A stretch of 61,914 bases of DNA from a virus. How positions within the stretch are numbered: position 1 is the first letter of the stretch; each line of letters starts with the position of its first letter. Below, piece by piece: positions 31,238-44,000 of this stretch. The notes below the pieces were generated by a model. That model had not been told where the DNA came from. It saw only the letters and a list, made by a program, of their open reading frames with translations, and made no database searches. Both the position numbers and the translations under genes were made by a program. The DNA is taken from positions 1-61,914 of IMG/VR virus record IMGVR_UViG_3300046028_003292; one strand, 5' to 3'.

Positions 31238-31855
31238 TTAAATTGTAACCAAATTAGTCAGCGTTTGAATTCTGACCGTGTAATCGATTTGAATTTGACG
31301 ATTTAATGATTTTTGTATTGGGGCAAAGACAACATGTGTCAATAATCTAGTAATAACATTGCCATCACCATCTAAACCATAATTAGCTAACAAACCCAAT
31401 TCGTCAAATGTATATGTACTATCCGTATCTGTACCATTATCAAATGCAGCCTGACCACTTGGCTCACCATAATCTAATAAACATTGTACTAAAATATCAG
31501 TATAAAGTTCACCTACTATGTGATTTACAGTCATATTGTTTCTGGTTGGATCATTGTTTGAAATTAATGTATCATCAACAATTTTAGCGTATGTTTGATT
31601 ATATAACGCAGCATTTTGACCAGTAGTATTGGGCGGTAGATATGTAATCAATCCAGTTGAGTCAATACTAGCAGCTCCGTTACCAAATGCCATTTGATAA
31701 ATTGTACCTCTGCCACGATCAGCCAACGTATACGCCATGGCTTCTGACATTGTTTCGTAATTTATTGCATTGTGATCGTCAAAAAATACTTCTCCAGATT
31801 TGGGATCATGTATTTTAAGAAAACCTTCAATTTCGAATGTAATATTTGTTTTCAT
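31238..31855 (-). CDS. Structural protein of the baseplate/fibre region, unknown
   Basis: The 205-residue product begins MKTNITFEIEGFLKIHDPKS and has a central TYAKIVDDTLISNNDPTRNN segment and a late FDELGLLANYG block. From memory, similar proteins lie near the fibre genes of marine T4-like phages. The N-terminal strand pair (GFLKIHDPKSGEVFFDDHN) recurs in shortened form in the next upstream gene (SMKITDPNTGKVI). ATG 31855 has CGGAT upstream; ATG 31876 would overlap the preceding gene. Confidence 0.6.
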   Translation of the reverse strand: MKTNITFEIEGFLKIHDPKSGEVFFDDHNAINYETMSEAMAYTLADRGRGTIYQMAFGNGAASIDSTGLITYLPPNTTGQNAALYNQTYAKIVDDTLISNNDPTRNNMTVNHIVGELYTDILVQCLLDYGEPSGQAAFDNGTDTDSTYTFDELGLLANYGLDGDGNVITRLLTHVVFAPIQKSLNRQIQIDYTVRIQTLTNLVTI

Positions 31856-31866
31856 AGTGATATCCG

Positions 31867-32049
31867 TTAATCGCATCTCATATGAAGTATTACTTTTCCA
31901 GTATTAGGATCAGTAATCTTCATTGAACTACTAAAGTGAAACCCTACTTGTTCGTTTGGTTTCTTAGTTGGTGAACTTTGTCTCTTATTCGAACTATGTT
32001 CGTCACTTATTTTAGATGCATTATTTGTGTTCATGTTATATTTAGTCAT
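31867..32049 (-). CDS. 60-residue short relative of the 31238 protein
   Basis: The product begins MTKYNMNTNNASKISDEHSS, a disordered polar head, and ends in HFSSSMKITDPNTGKVIL. The tail matches the N-terminal strand pair of the next gene (GFLKIHDPKSGEVF). It overlaps the end of the 4132-residue gene by 4 nt (ATGA). It could be a small adaptor that uses the same docking strand, or a broken duplicate. Confidence 0.55.
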   Translation of the reverse strand: MTKYNMNTNNASKISDEHSSNKRQSSPTKKPNEQVGFHFSSSMKITDPNTGKVILHMRCD

Positions 32050-35000
32050 GGCGCCGTTACTCTACGTAAGAAAAGTGCCGGGACTGTATTACTTTGACTT
32101 AAAGTTTGACTTACCGGTCCACTAATGTCATATTCATACCACCATTGATAGTAATATTCTTCAGGCAATTGATCTCTATTTAATACACTTTGAATTACTG
32201 TACCAGATTCAATTAATTGATTGGTAATTGAACCATTTCTACCACGTAATAGACCAGAAACAGTATTAGTTGTCAAATCAATATTAGTAAATTGAATATA
32301 TTCACTGTTGATCAACAACATATTACCTTCACTGATTGTAATCTCTACTAGTGTTGGACTAGTAATACCATTAATAGTTATCTTAATGTCATTATAATTA
32401 ACATATTCAAGCGTAAACGTATTTGGTATACTTAATATTGGATAGGAAGTCATATATCGAGCAACGTTTAATATATATGCCACACCATCACTATCAGTAG
32501 TTACTATTTCTTGTAACGTACTTACTAATTTACTAGCATCGTTAACATGTAATACATCGCTTATACTATTAGTACTGACAAAATCTTGTGTCAAATATGT
32601 TTGAGTATATGGATTGGTATTATAAACTGAAGTGACATATTCATATGTTACATATGGATATGTATTGGGATTATAAACTGAATTCTGACCAAATTGATCA
32701 ACTTGAATTCTAAAATTCAAATAATTTCCTGGGCCTAATGTATCTGGATTTGTAGTAACATTAAATTGTAAGAAATCAGTTACCAGACCAGGAATCAATT
32801 CTTCTGGTCCATATCCTTCATTGAATGATCCACCCTGAACATCATATGTAGTTGGGTTAGTCAATTGATTATAGTTAAAATCAGGAGATTGAAGATTTGT
32901 ATCAAGTTCGGCCGTTGAATTAACATCATATGATGAATATTCAAAATTAACAGAATCATACAACTGACCGTCATTATAATTAAATGGGGCGCCAATTGTA
33001 GTAGCATTTGGATAAACCACACCACTCATTAACTGTCTAAGATCACGTCCAGTCATGTTGGCAGTTGGCTCATAAAAGGCAGCAATTCTATCGGCCGCGT
33101 TCAATATTGAATTATTACTGTAAATTTGTTCCCACTTATCATAATCAAATATTGTATCATTATTACTAACTATACATTGATATAATTTTCCAGCATATGT
33201 TACTAAACTTTTACTAAATGTAAATGGCTCTTCTAAAAATAATACATCATTTGAGGTATAATTAAAGTTGGCAATTTTCACTGGAAAGTTAAATAATGGA
33301 TCATAATATATTTCTACTAATGTCGTAGTCATAACTTTGACATAGTAACTAATCGGATTAGTCCATTCAGTAGAACTCACTTCATAAGCAATAATCTTCT
33401 GCCCATTCAATTGTCCAGGAGTTACGGGTGTATACCCATAATTTAATTCTACAAGTACTGCACCATCATATGCATATGAGTTTCTCACTTGTACTATCGG
33501 AAATGATGCACCTTGAGCTGATGCTAATAAATCAGCGTCCCAATTTGTTCCAGTCCATGACAAATATTCCCATGGACTACTTGATGATGTTAACAATGTT
33601 GAACTTGCAAGTTTACCAATATCAGTAAATTCTCCTGCATAAATTTGCCCACTATTCCATTCAGTGATTAAACTACCATAACTTGTTCTATCAAATTTAA
33701 TAGTAGTCATTAATTCTCTAACTGGCTGACTTGAGGTTAATATTGCTGCTCTGGCAGTAACCGCTAATGTATTTTCAGATCCAGAACCTTGTGTTTCTAA
33801 TGAAACTCGTTCATAATCCATCAAACTAGTTTTGTCAATGTTATAAGCACCCTTAACTGAATAATAAAGAGCAATAGTATTAACATCAATTACTCTAACA
33901 TAATAGTAATTGTTATTGATCAAACCTGTTGGAGATACTGTATTCAATCCAATTGTATACTTAATTGAATCACCAGTAATAAAACTATGATTTATTATAG
34001 TGATAGTATTAAATACCGTATTAACGTCAGTACTGACAAATGTAGAGAATATTGAACTACTTTCAATTTCAATTATTGGTTGAGTAGCATAACCTGAACC
34101 TGAATTAATTACCTGAACTCCCAACAATGATTCATTTATCATAATCGGAACTAACTGAGCAACAGTTCTTGGATTTGGATAATTACTATTATTGATTACA
34201 GTAATTACTGGTGGTTCTGAATATCCGCGAGCTTTATCTAATACAATTACAGCTGGCAATATGGCACTAACTGTTGCATTTGGCATATGATCAGTTGGAG
34301 TTGAGTCAATACCACGTTGAATATCTGTCAATATATTTTGTAACTTATCGACATTACTATAAGAAATTTTCTCATCACCAATATATATAAATCCAGCATC
34401 AGGCATTCCATATGTATTTTTAACCGGAATAATTGTGGAACTTGAAGTAATATAGGCCGATAATGATGTTAGATTATAAAGTCCGCGTTCATTAGTAATA
34501 TTCAAACCATAATTTTCAAACCACTGTGTATATTCTGGATCTTGCCATACTGTACTAGTAGGTAAATATTCTGGGGAATATAAATTTGGTGTAGTATATA
34601 CTAATTGTGGAGTTTCAAATTGTCCTATACTTGGTACATATTTTGCAGGTAAATCAAAGTCAGTTACATCTCCTAAGAATGTATCTTGTCCAGGATATAC
34701 AAATAAGAAATCTTTAATCTTAACATGAAATGGCTTGATCTCATTCAAATATCCGCTTAAGAATTCTTGATTATCTCTTTGAAATTTCTTGTATGGTAAC
34801 AATTCACGAACAGTATGAGTAACATCAATCAAACTTGTTTTATTAAGCCATGTTAGATAATTTTGTTGTTCTAGTGATTCACTTTGAATATAATTAAACA
34901 TTAATATCAAACTATTATTACGTTCAATCAACAAATCTTCTATATAAGCCTCTTCATTCAACCAACGAATGATCCAATAAGTTTCTTCATATACTGTATC

Positions 35001-38000
35001 ATCATATAATCCAATATCAAATCCACCAATATCCCAATTAACTGGAGTATTATACAATGAATCTGATAATTGAATTGTTCCGTTTTGTAAACCAATTCTA
35101 TCCCATCCAGTAGCCTCATACCAGGTCCACACTTCGCTATTACCCTGTGAATTGGCTTTTACTTTGACAATAATTCCATCTTTTAATCCAATAACAATTT
35201 GTTCTGTTCCTGGAAGTATTTGATTTGGCTGAAGTGTTTGTAGATCAGTAACTGTGTTTACTTCTAATACAATTTTTGTACTACTACTATATCCAGTGGC
35301 CCACCAATCAGTATATGTCCAATAATCTCTTGTATCATATCCAACTCCAACTTTGTTTAAGAAATATAAACTACGAGTTTCGGCAATAGGGAATTTAATT
35401 AGAACTTGATTGGCATAGTTAACATAATTTTGTAAAGCCAATGGGCGATCTATAAACATACTTTGTGAATAATCAATACCATAACGAGTCAAAATTGGCA
35501 ACTTTGAATTTGGTATATATAGTCCAAGACGATTTTGTCCAGCAAAACTATCTAGATATTTTGCATATAATCCAATTGGATCTTGTTGACTTTCTGTTGG
35601 AAATCCAGTTAAGAAATCAGTTGCATTATTTTCTTGAATCAATGTCCAACTTTCATGTTTTTGATCTAATGTGTTACCAATACGATAACCAATATGTAAA
35701 GCACTAGATGAAGAATTGATACTACTTTCACAATTAAATAATCCAACAATGTTAGTAGTAATTGCTGCCAAGAAACTAATTCCACTATTAAGTGGGTTAA
35801 GTATATATTGACTTAAAGTCAACGGACTTAATGTTTTTCCTGGAGGTATAATATTATAATTCTTAACCCAGAAGAAATAATCAACAACAATTGCATTGGT
35901 TGAGCGATCTAAACTTTGAATCGTAGTATAACTATTAAAATCAACTACATATCCACTACCATTATATTGAATTGGAGGAAATGAACTACCTACCCAAGTG
36001 TATATGTCGGCCGTACTTCCTGGAAATGCCTTACCCCAATTACTAGCGTTATATGTAGCACTTGGTTGATTATAATTCAACATTCGAATACTTGTTGTAT
36101 CAAGCCACGTAGAACCAATATGTTCAAAACTCCACACGATTCCATCAGAATATGTGGCTGGATCAGTTGAACTTATATAATCTAAGTTTGTTTCAACTGC
36201 ACCTAATAATTTTCCTTGTATTGGATCAATATAATCTAGATAATCTAATGTATTATTACTAATAGTATCATAGATAGAAATATTATTTAATCGTTCAACA
36301 GAGACCATTGGTAATGGTTTCTTATCTATATACCAACTACTAGTTTGACAATAATTAACATATCCAAAAATTCTTCCAGTACCAGTACTGTACCAATTTG
36401 GAGCACCCACAACTATTACACCATCATTATCAACTACACTGGTTCCAAATTTTGGAGTGTTTGCTATTCCAGTTCTATCTATACTTTGAATATATTGACC
36501 AAATACATATTTTCCAGGATTTATAATACTTTCATCAGCCGCCGGTAGATAATCAAATTCATATACTACACCAGTGTTTGCAAATGTGTCAATAAATGCT
36601 GTAGCTCCATGATCAAAAATAGTAAAATTATTAATTGATATAATAGGATTACAGACTGTTGGGTCAACTGTATTATAATCAAATGTTGTTTCAGCATATA
36701 CTGTAGCAGTTGGGTCACTGACTACCAAACTGTCGCGAGTTCCCATAGATACTACAGTTCCAAAACTTCCAATTGTTGGTAAATTTGGATTAACCATTAC
36801 TTGTGTATTAACATACAATGTTAATCCCAAATCAGCAAGATTAGATTCTGGTCCAGTAATATCAATAATATTATTAATAGTTTCTACTGTATTGTTTATA
36901 ACCCCAATTTGAAGTATATTACCACTAGCGGCAGCTATAATATTGGTTGGAGTTTGAGTATTAATCGATTGAGCTATTTCACTAGCAGTTCCAGAATAAC
37001 TTACTTTAAATCCATCAATGAAAAAATATCCACTAACTAACCCACTAACTGATCCAACTATAGATCCATATTGTTGTCCGCCATTAGTAAAACGATAGAC
37101 TGCGCCCTGTACGTTTGATACATTGTTTACAGTCTGTAATTCACTTGGACATCCAATTACTAGTTGAGCACCATATTTGTTAGTAGATACACTAGTACCA
37201 AAATTACCACCAACTATTGGATTACTACTCAATAATTTAGTAACGAGATTCATTTCACCATAACTTACTTCAATAATACTACCATAGACTGGTATTATAT
37301 TAAATATAATTCTGCCATCGGAATAGACAATTACATCACTAGTTAATACATCATCAATTAATACATCAGCTATAGAATTAGGAATAGTTTCATTAACTGT
37401 ATAGGTATCACTGATTCCATTAGCCATGAATCTTTGTACACTTCTAGTATATATATAAACAGCGCCAGATGCAGTCAATTGAGTTGATTCACTAGTTACT
37501 AAACTTTCTAATGGGGCACCTACAATTAATTTAACTCCATCTATACTAGTAGCGATTGAGGTTCCAAATCCGATTGCCGTACTTGGACCAGTAATAGTAC
37601 TAACATAATCATAATTACCATTGGACATCAATGCCCAAACCGCTATTGTTTTATTAGTAACGTTTGAAATATATAACCACTGTCTATCTTCACTAACTGT
37701 TATTTGTCCAGTAGTTTCTTGACTAATAGTCGTATATAAAGTAATATATTTACTTGGATAAATTACTAGATATACATAAACAAGATTATTAAGTTCATCA
37801 CTAACATACAAATAATCACCTACTGCAACCATTGCTGTACCAAATGTTGAATTGGTCTGAGATATAGTTTGAGTTATTGATTGACTAGTAGTACTGTCAG
37901 TATAATAACGATAGATTGTTCCATCAATTGCACTAGCACCGACATATCCTATTTCTGTACTGTAAGCGACACTACTACCAAAATCTTGTAAATTTAATTC

Positions 38001-41000
38001 AGAAGAATCAATATTAATCTCAGTAAAGTTTGGACCACATGACCATACAGCCCATTGATTGTCTACATCTCTATCAATCCAAGATTTTTTATTATAGTAT
38101 TCACTATTAAATACTGTACTGTATACTTGATCACTTGCTTGAGTAAATCTTCTAGATACTAATTTAAAAGCTAAACCATTACCTTGTAATTGTAATACGG
38201 CAGTATCTAATACTTTTGCAATAATTACACTGGTTAATGAATTCACTGCTAAAACTTCGTAATAACCATTTATTCTGGAGTCAAAATTAACAATAGCGAT
38301 TGGATCATATTTTGCCAAATTTGGATTTTTTCCAAAGTTAACAGTAATTGTATTATTTAAATTATTAATAATACTTATTACTTGTGTATTGACTGTTTGT
38401 GGAGTAAATACATTCCAACTTCCACGATATTTGGCAATCCAAATATTATCATTACGATACAATGTATCTATGTTAGTTGTGTCAAATGTATTGTTTAAAT
38501 CAGTAAGTTCAAAGGCTTTAAATTTTACATCATTTAGATTGACATATCCGGCGCTGGGTAAACCACGCTCATATGAATAAACATCATTAAATGGCGGTAA
38601 GAAATTTGCAGAAATTGGTGGCATATTCCAGTTAATGATTTCATTCATCATTACTGTTTGTTGAACACCGCTTACAGACCCATTATCTGAGAATCCCAAT
38701 AGTGTTGGATTACCAGTTAATTCATTCTGAATCAATAAACATTCAACAAAATTACTGTTAGATACACTACCAAATACACTAGTTTTAACTGCCCAATTTT
38801 CTTTTACATTATAATCAATTTTACCTTGAGCCAAATTTGCACTCTTAAAAGCATTTGCTATTAAGTTGGTTCCTTTTTCTTTAATGATGTTTTTATAAAC
38901 ACCAATTTGAGTAATATCGCTTAATTCTGCATCAGCGAGATATTGTCTTGGTCTATAACCGATTAGACTAAATGATAATAGATCGGCATCTAGTTCAAAG
39001 TTTGCTCTAGTACTGTCATAATAATACAAACTTTCATATGCATTAGTGCTAGGATTAGGTAATAATCCAGTTTTAATTTTATCGTATGTTGTTTGAGTCC
39101 ATTGTTCATCAAAGAATTCTGATTGTGGTTGAATCAATTGATTAGCAACCCAATATTTATTTTTATAAGTTACAATTTTTCCACTGGCATACTTAATGTT
39201 TGGTAACCATTCTTGAATATTATCTTCATTAATAATAAATCCGCTGGCATTAACATAACCATTCCATTCACCAGATTTGTAACCCTGTAATAATAATCTT
39301 TGTTGACGTAATCCAGTAACTAAATCATAAATTGTATCATTGAATACGGTATAATTATCAAACACCACTGCATGTTCCATACTAGATAAATTAAGATTTG
39401 TAAGAGCAATACTATCCCCATCAGTTAATACACCAACAGTAAAACTTTCATTTTCTCTTACAATACTAGCATTTTGACTTTGTAATGGTATTAGATTTTG
39501 ATTTAAAATAAAATTATCTTGTTGAATTGTCAATGGCTGAACCACTAATCCAGGTCTATTAACAGTAGCAATTTTAGCAGATGGATTTAAATTAATAGTA
39601 CTACCAACTTCCCAACTTTGTTCTGCCCAATGCAAAAACTCACGAATCATTTGATCCCAATTATATGTAATAGTATCAATTACATAACCAAAAATCATAC
39701 CTTGATCTACTAGATATTGACCATATGCTTTAAGAAATTCACTAACTCCCTGAACAGTATAATATAAATTACCATATGGAATTGTAGTGATTTTGTCTGT
39801 ATAAAATTCATTATTAACTGTAACTGAAAGATTATTCACCGTTAATGTTTGTGTAAATCCGGCCTTGGGCACAGCCATATTAAAAAATGGATCACTTTGA
39901 CTATTACCCCAAACTGTATAACCATCACTAGTACGTTGTACAATAACTGAACTATATACAATTTTATCTTCTGATACATTGTCGTACAACAAGACGCTAT
40001 AACTATTGTCAGGAATTAATAATGTTGTATTTTGAGTATTTGGTGTTGATTTTTCAATCAAAAATTTCAAGTAATTTTTACTACTAAATCCAGCTAGATT
40101 ATATGTTAATCTGACATCTAGATTTTTTAATGTAGTAGTAACTTCAGTTGTACCATCAACACCACGTTGATTAATGTAATCAACTACCCAATTGATATAA
40201 CTAGCTTTACTTACACCATTGCCATATACTATAATATCTTGTGGATTTAAATGATAACGATCATTATACAAATATTGATTGAATTCAGTATTATATTTGT
40301 ACAAGTCACGATCAACATTTAAGTTAAAGAATTTTGCTGGTTTAGTTAATGCCAATATACGCATTAAATCAAATGGATATGAACTACTACGTAGATATGA
40401 AGTTTCAGCCGGTCCTTGATCGCCAACAATCCAATTACGATCAAATGTAAATGAATCATAGTTACCAACTACAGTTGGTAATGGTGATTGTAATGTTCCG
40501 GCCGAATTTACTGGCAATACTCTTAATAATTCTGGTCTAACTTTCAATGGATTAATATAACTATCACCATTGTTCCATACATAACCTTCACTAATTTCTT
40601 GCCACATATATGTATTATCACTAGTATATGGGGCGGCACCATATCTATCAGTCCACCAACTTGGTTCACTGGTCAATCCTAACATTTCCCATGGGGCATC
40701 TGCTGGATTACTAGTATCATAGAACCAATTATATACACCTCTCCAATAACCTTGTTTTAATATTTCACTGTTAAGTATGTTTGTACTTTGATTGTAGTTA
40801 TATGAAAACTGATTTGATCTATTATATTGTTGTGTTTTATAATCAATACGATTTAAACCAACCCATTTTAAGAAATTGGTTCTATATATATCTAAAATTT
40901 CACTCTGTGAATATTCAGTGGTTCTAAATTGTCCTGGAATAACTTCATCAGCTGGTAATGGTATATCACCAACAACTTTTAAGTTATTATAAATTCTAGT

Positions 41001-44000
41001 TTCAAATTCTAATAAAACTTTATCACGAAAATCAGATAATTCTTCATCAATATAATCACCATAAAGTTTTGTATAACTACCATCGTGTCCTAAAATAAAA
41101 TAGGTTGGTGTAGTATAAGTATTGTCTAAAATAACACTCGGAATAAAACTTGGGTATAATCCTAATTTAGTTGGTGTATTGGGACAATATGTTCCATATG
41201 TTTGATTATATTCATTAATTGTAATAGTATCACCAACAACAATATCATATGTTATTGTTAAATTTGGACTAATATCACTAACAATATAATCCACACCACG
41301 TATTAATTGATTAGTTACTGTCTGACCATTAACTGTTGTAGTAATATAAACACCCAACCCATAATAGTTGGCTGATGTAAAATCATATGTTCTATACGTT
41401 GGTAAAGTAATAGTAGATAATGTAACATTAAATGGATAACTATTAGTTCTATATGGACTACCAGTATATAACATGTCACTCCAGAAGAATGCATTTGTAC
41501 TGTTTCTGGTACTTGAAATTTGATAAAGAATTGTATCCAACATTGTAGATGGAGTGGTATATACTGTAAAATCGTTTTGATCAGTTAAATTAATCAACAA
41601 TGTTTTAAAATTTGTATATTGATCACTGTTGAATTGTAATGCTTCAAATATATTATATCCAGGTTTACGTAAAAATACACCAGGTAATATCAAACTGGCA
41701 CTATTTTGAATAATTGCCGTACCGTATCTGTTTAAGTTTCCTAGGTTATAAACATTATTAGGACCAAATACTGGTCCAATTACGCCAAACGTATTTTGAA
41801 CTATTGAATCATATTGATTTTTAATATCACCAACGTTAACTGTGGTAATATTTGAATTGAATGGATTATTTTGTAAATTACTTGGAATTTCATAATACCC
41901 AGTTTTACTAACTTGATCACTAAGCAATGTAATGGTAATTTTATCACCACTGACTGCCGCAGTTGTCAATGTAACGGTTGTTGTATTATTAAAACTATTA
42001 GTAGTAAAAGTATATTCAGAATCATCACTCAGTTCAACATCATTGACATATACATGATGTGGATCAACAATTGAATCAGTTTTTACTAACACATCACATT
42101 GAAAGGAACTTTGTGTTGGTTGAGTAACTGTAAATTGAAATACTTGATATTGAGAACTTTCAGTATATGCGGTTACCCATCCAGTTTTTTTAGTTGGTAT
42201 ATCAGCAGTGATATAGTCATATACATAACCAATATTAATGTTTGATTCAATAATATTATCGTTTTGTTGATAGCTAAATGTATCTTCATTTAGATTGACA
42301 GTGAAATTAATGTCACCAATACTAACCGAGCTTGAATAACTAATTGGAAAACCTAATATTGGATCATTTGGTCCTGTACCAACAGTGTACGAAAATAATT
42401 TTGTTCCCGCAAATGTTGAACCATTATAGTATAATTGATCACTAAGTGATATGTCATTTATATCATATATGTTAAATAATGGGGCCTGATTAACTGTTGA
42501 TTTTTGTTGACATTGAATCCATCTAGAATCTACAGAATTAAATCTCCAACTTGTTGATTTCCATAATGTACCAGATATGATAGTAACTTGATTTTTATCT
42601 TGTGCAGTTTCTACAATATTAAGTGCAATTACATTTGAATTTCCTGTACCAACTGGTGCAAAAGAAACTTCATATATGTTTTGACGAACTAAATTATTAG
42701 TATCATGATTAAAAATAATTGTTTGACCAGAAACTAATGGTTGACCATCAATAGTATATGATGATTGTCCAACTATTTGAGTAAAGGCATCAGTTGTTGT
42801 ATTATCAAATAATGAAACGAAACCTAAAGATTTTGTTCCACTATTATAAAGACCAAGATTCCCATAAAATTCAATAATAGGACGTTGAGCACGAGTACTA
42901 GTATTTCCAGATATTAATGTTAATGTACCATTATAAGCGATAGTGGCATTAATAACTTGAATATTAAACCAACGATTACTTCTAGACCAGGCATTTAAAT
43001 CACGACTATTTCTATTGATTGTTATATAATCCGGATATAATGGTACCTCATTTGATTGATCCCATTCTTTATCGTCCCAATTATAATAATCCCAAGGATA
43101 ATATGATCCTGGATCATCGCTTTCTACACTACGAAAATCATTAACTAATAATAGATTGATTGCAGTACCTACACCTTCAACATAATATTCATTATTTTGA
43201 TATGTTGATGGGACTGTAGATCCTTCAAATATAACTTTAAGACCATTGATAAATGTAACACCATTTGGACTTGTATAATTTGTCTTACCTAAAATTTGAT
43301 CAATGTTAATACTATTAGTAGTATTATTTTCTATTAAATTAATAACACCAACATTAAGTGGATTTGACCCATCTTGATAATATAATGTATCTAATACTGC
43401 CGAAAGATATGGTATCAATTGAATTGTACCGGTACCATCACGATAGAATGTTCTACCAACATATGTAGTACCGCTAGTTACTGTAATTTTTTGAGAATCT
43501 GGAATTCCAGTACTTAATGTTAATGTAACGATATCAGTTATTGAATTTACTGATATTGAATAAAAATTAATTTGTGAACTTGATTCACCATTATCATAGA
43601 ACATTAATGTTCTACCATTTAACTGAGTTACACCATCAATATTTCCAATTGATGTCGATGTTTGACCGTTAATTTCTGCATATGTTAGTGTAGAAACAAT
43701 ATCAACTGTATTGTTTCCGGGCAAATCATATTGTGATTGAGCATCTTTTAATGGAACTTCAAACGTAACAGTGCCAATGGAATCTCCATTATTTAATACT
43801 CCTAATACATCTCTAGTACTAGTATTAGAACTTGCACCATATCCAGAAGTTCCTGGAACACCTTGAATCCAGAATTGTGATGATTGATTTACTTCAAATG
43901 TATATGTACCACCACGTAACAATGTTATAGATGGATTTTTTTGTACTGAATCATTAATTGTATATCCAGTATCACTGTAGGATACAATATAATTGTCTGA

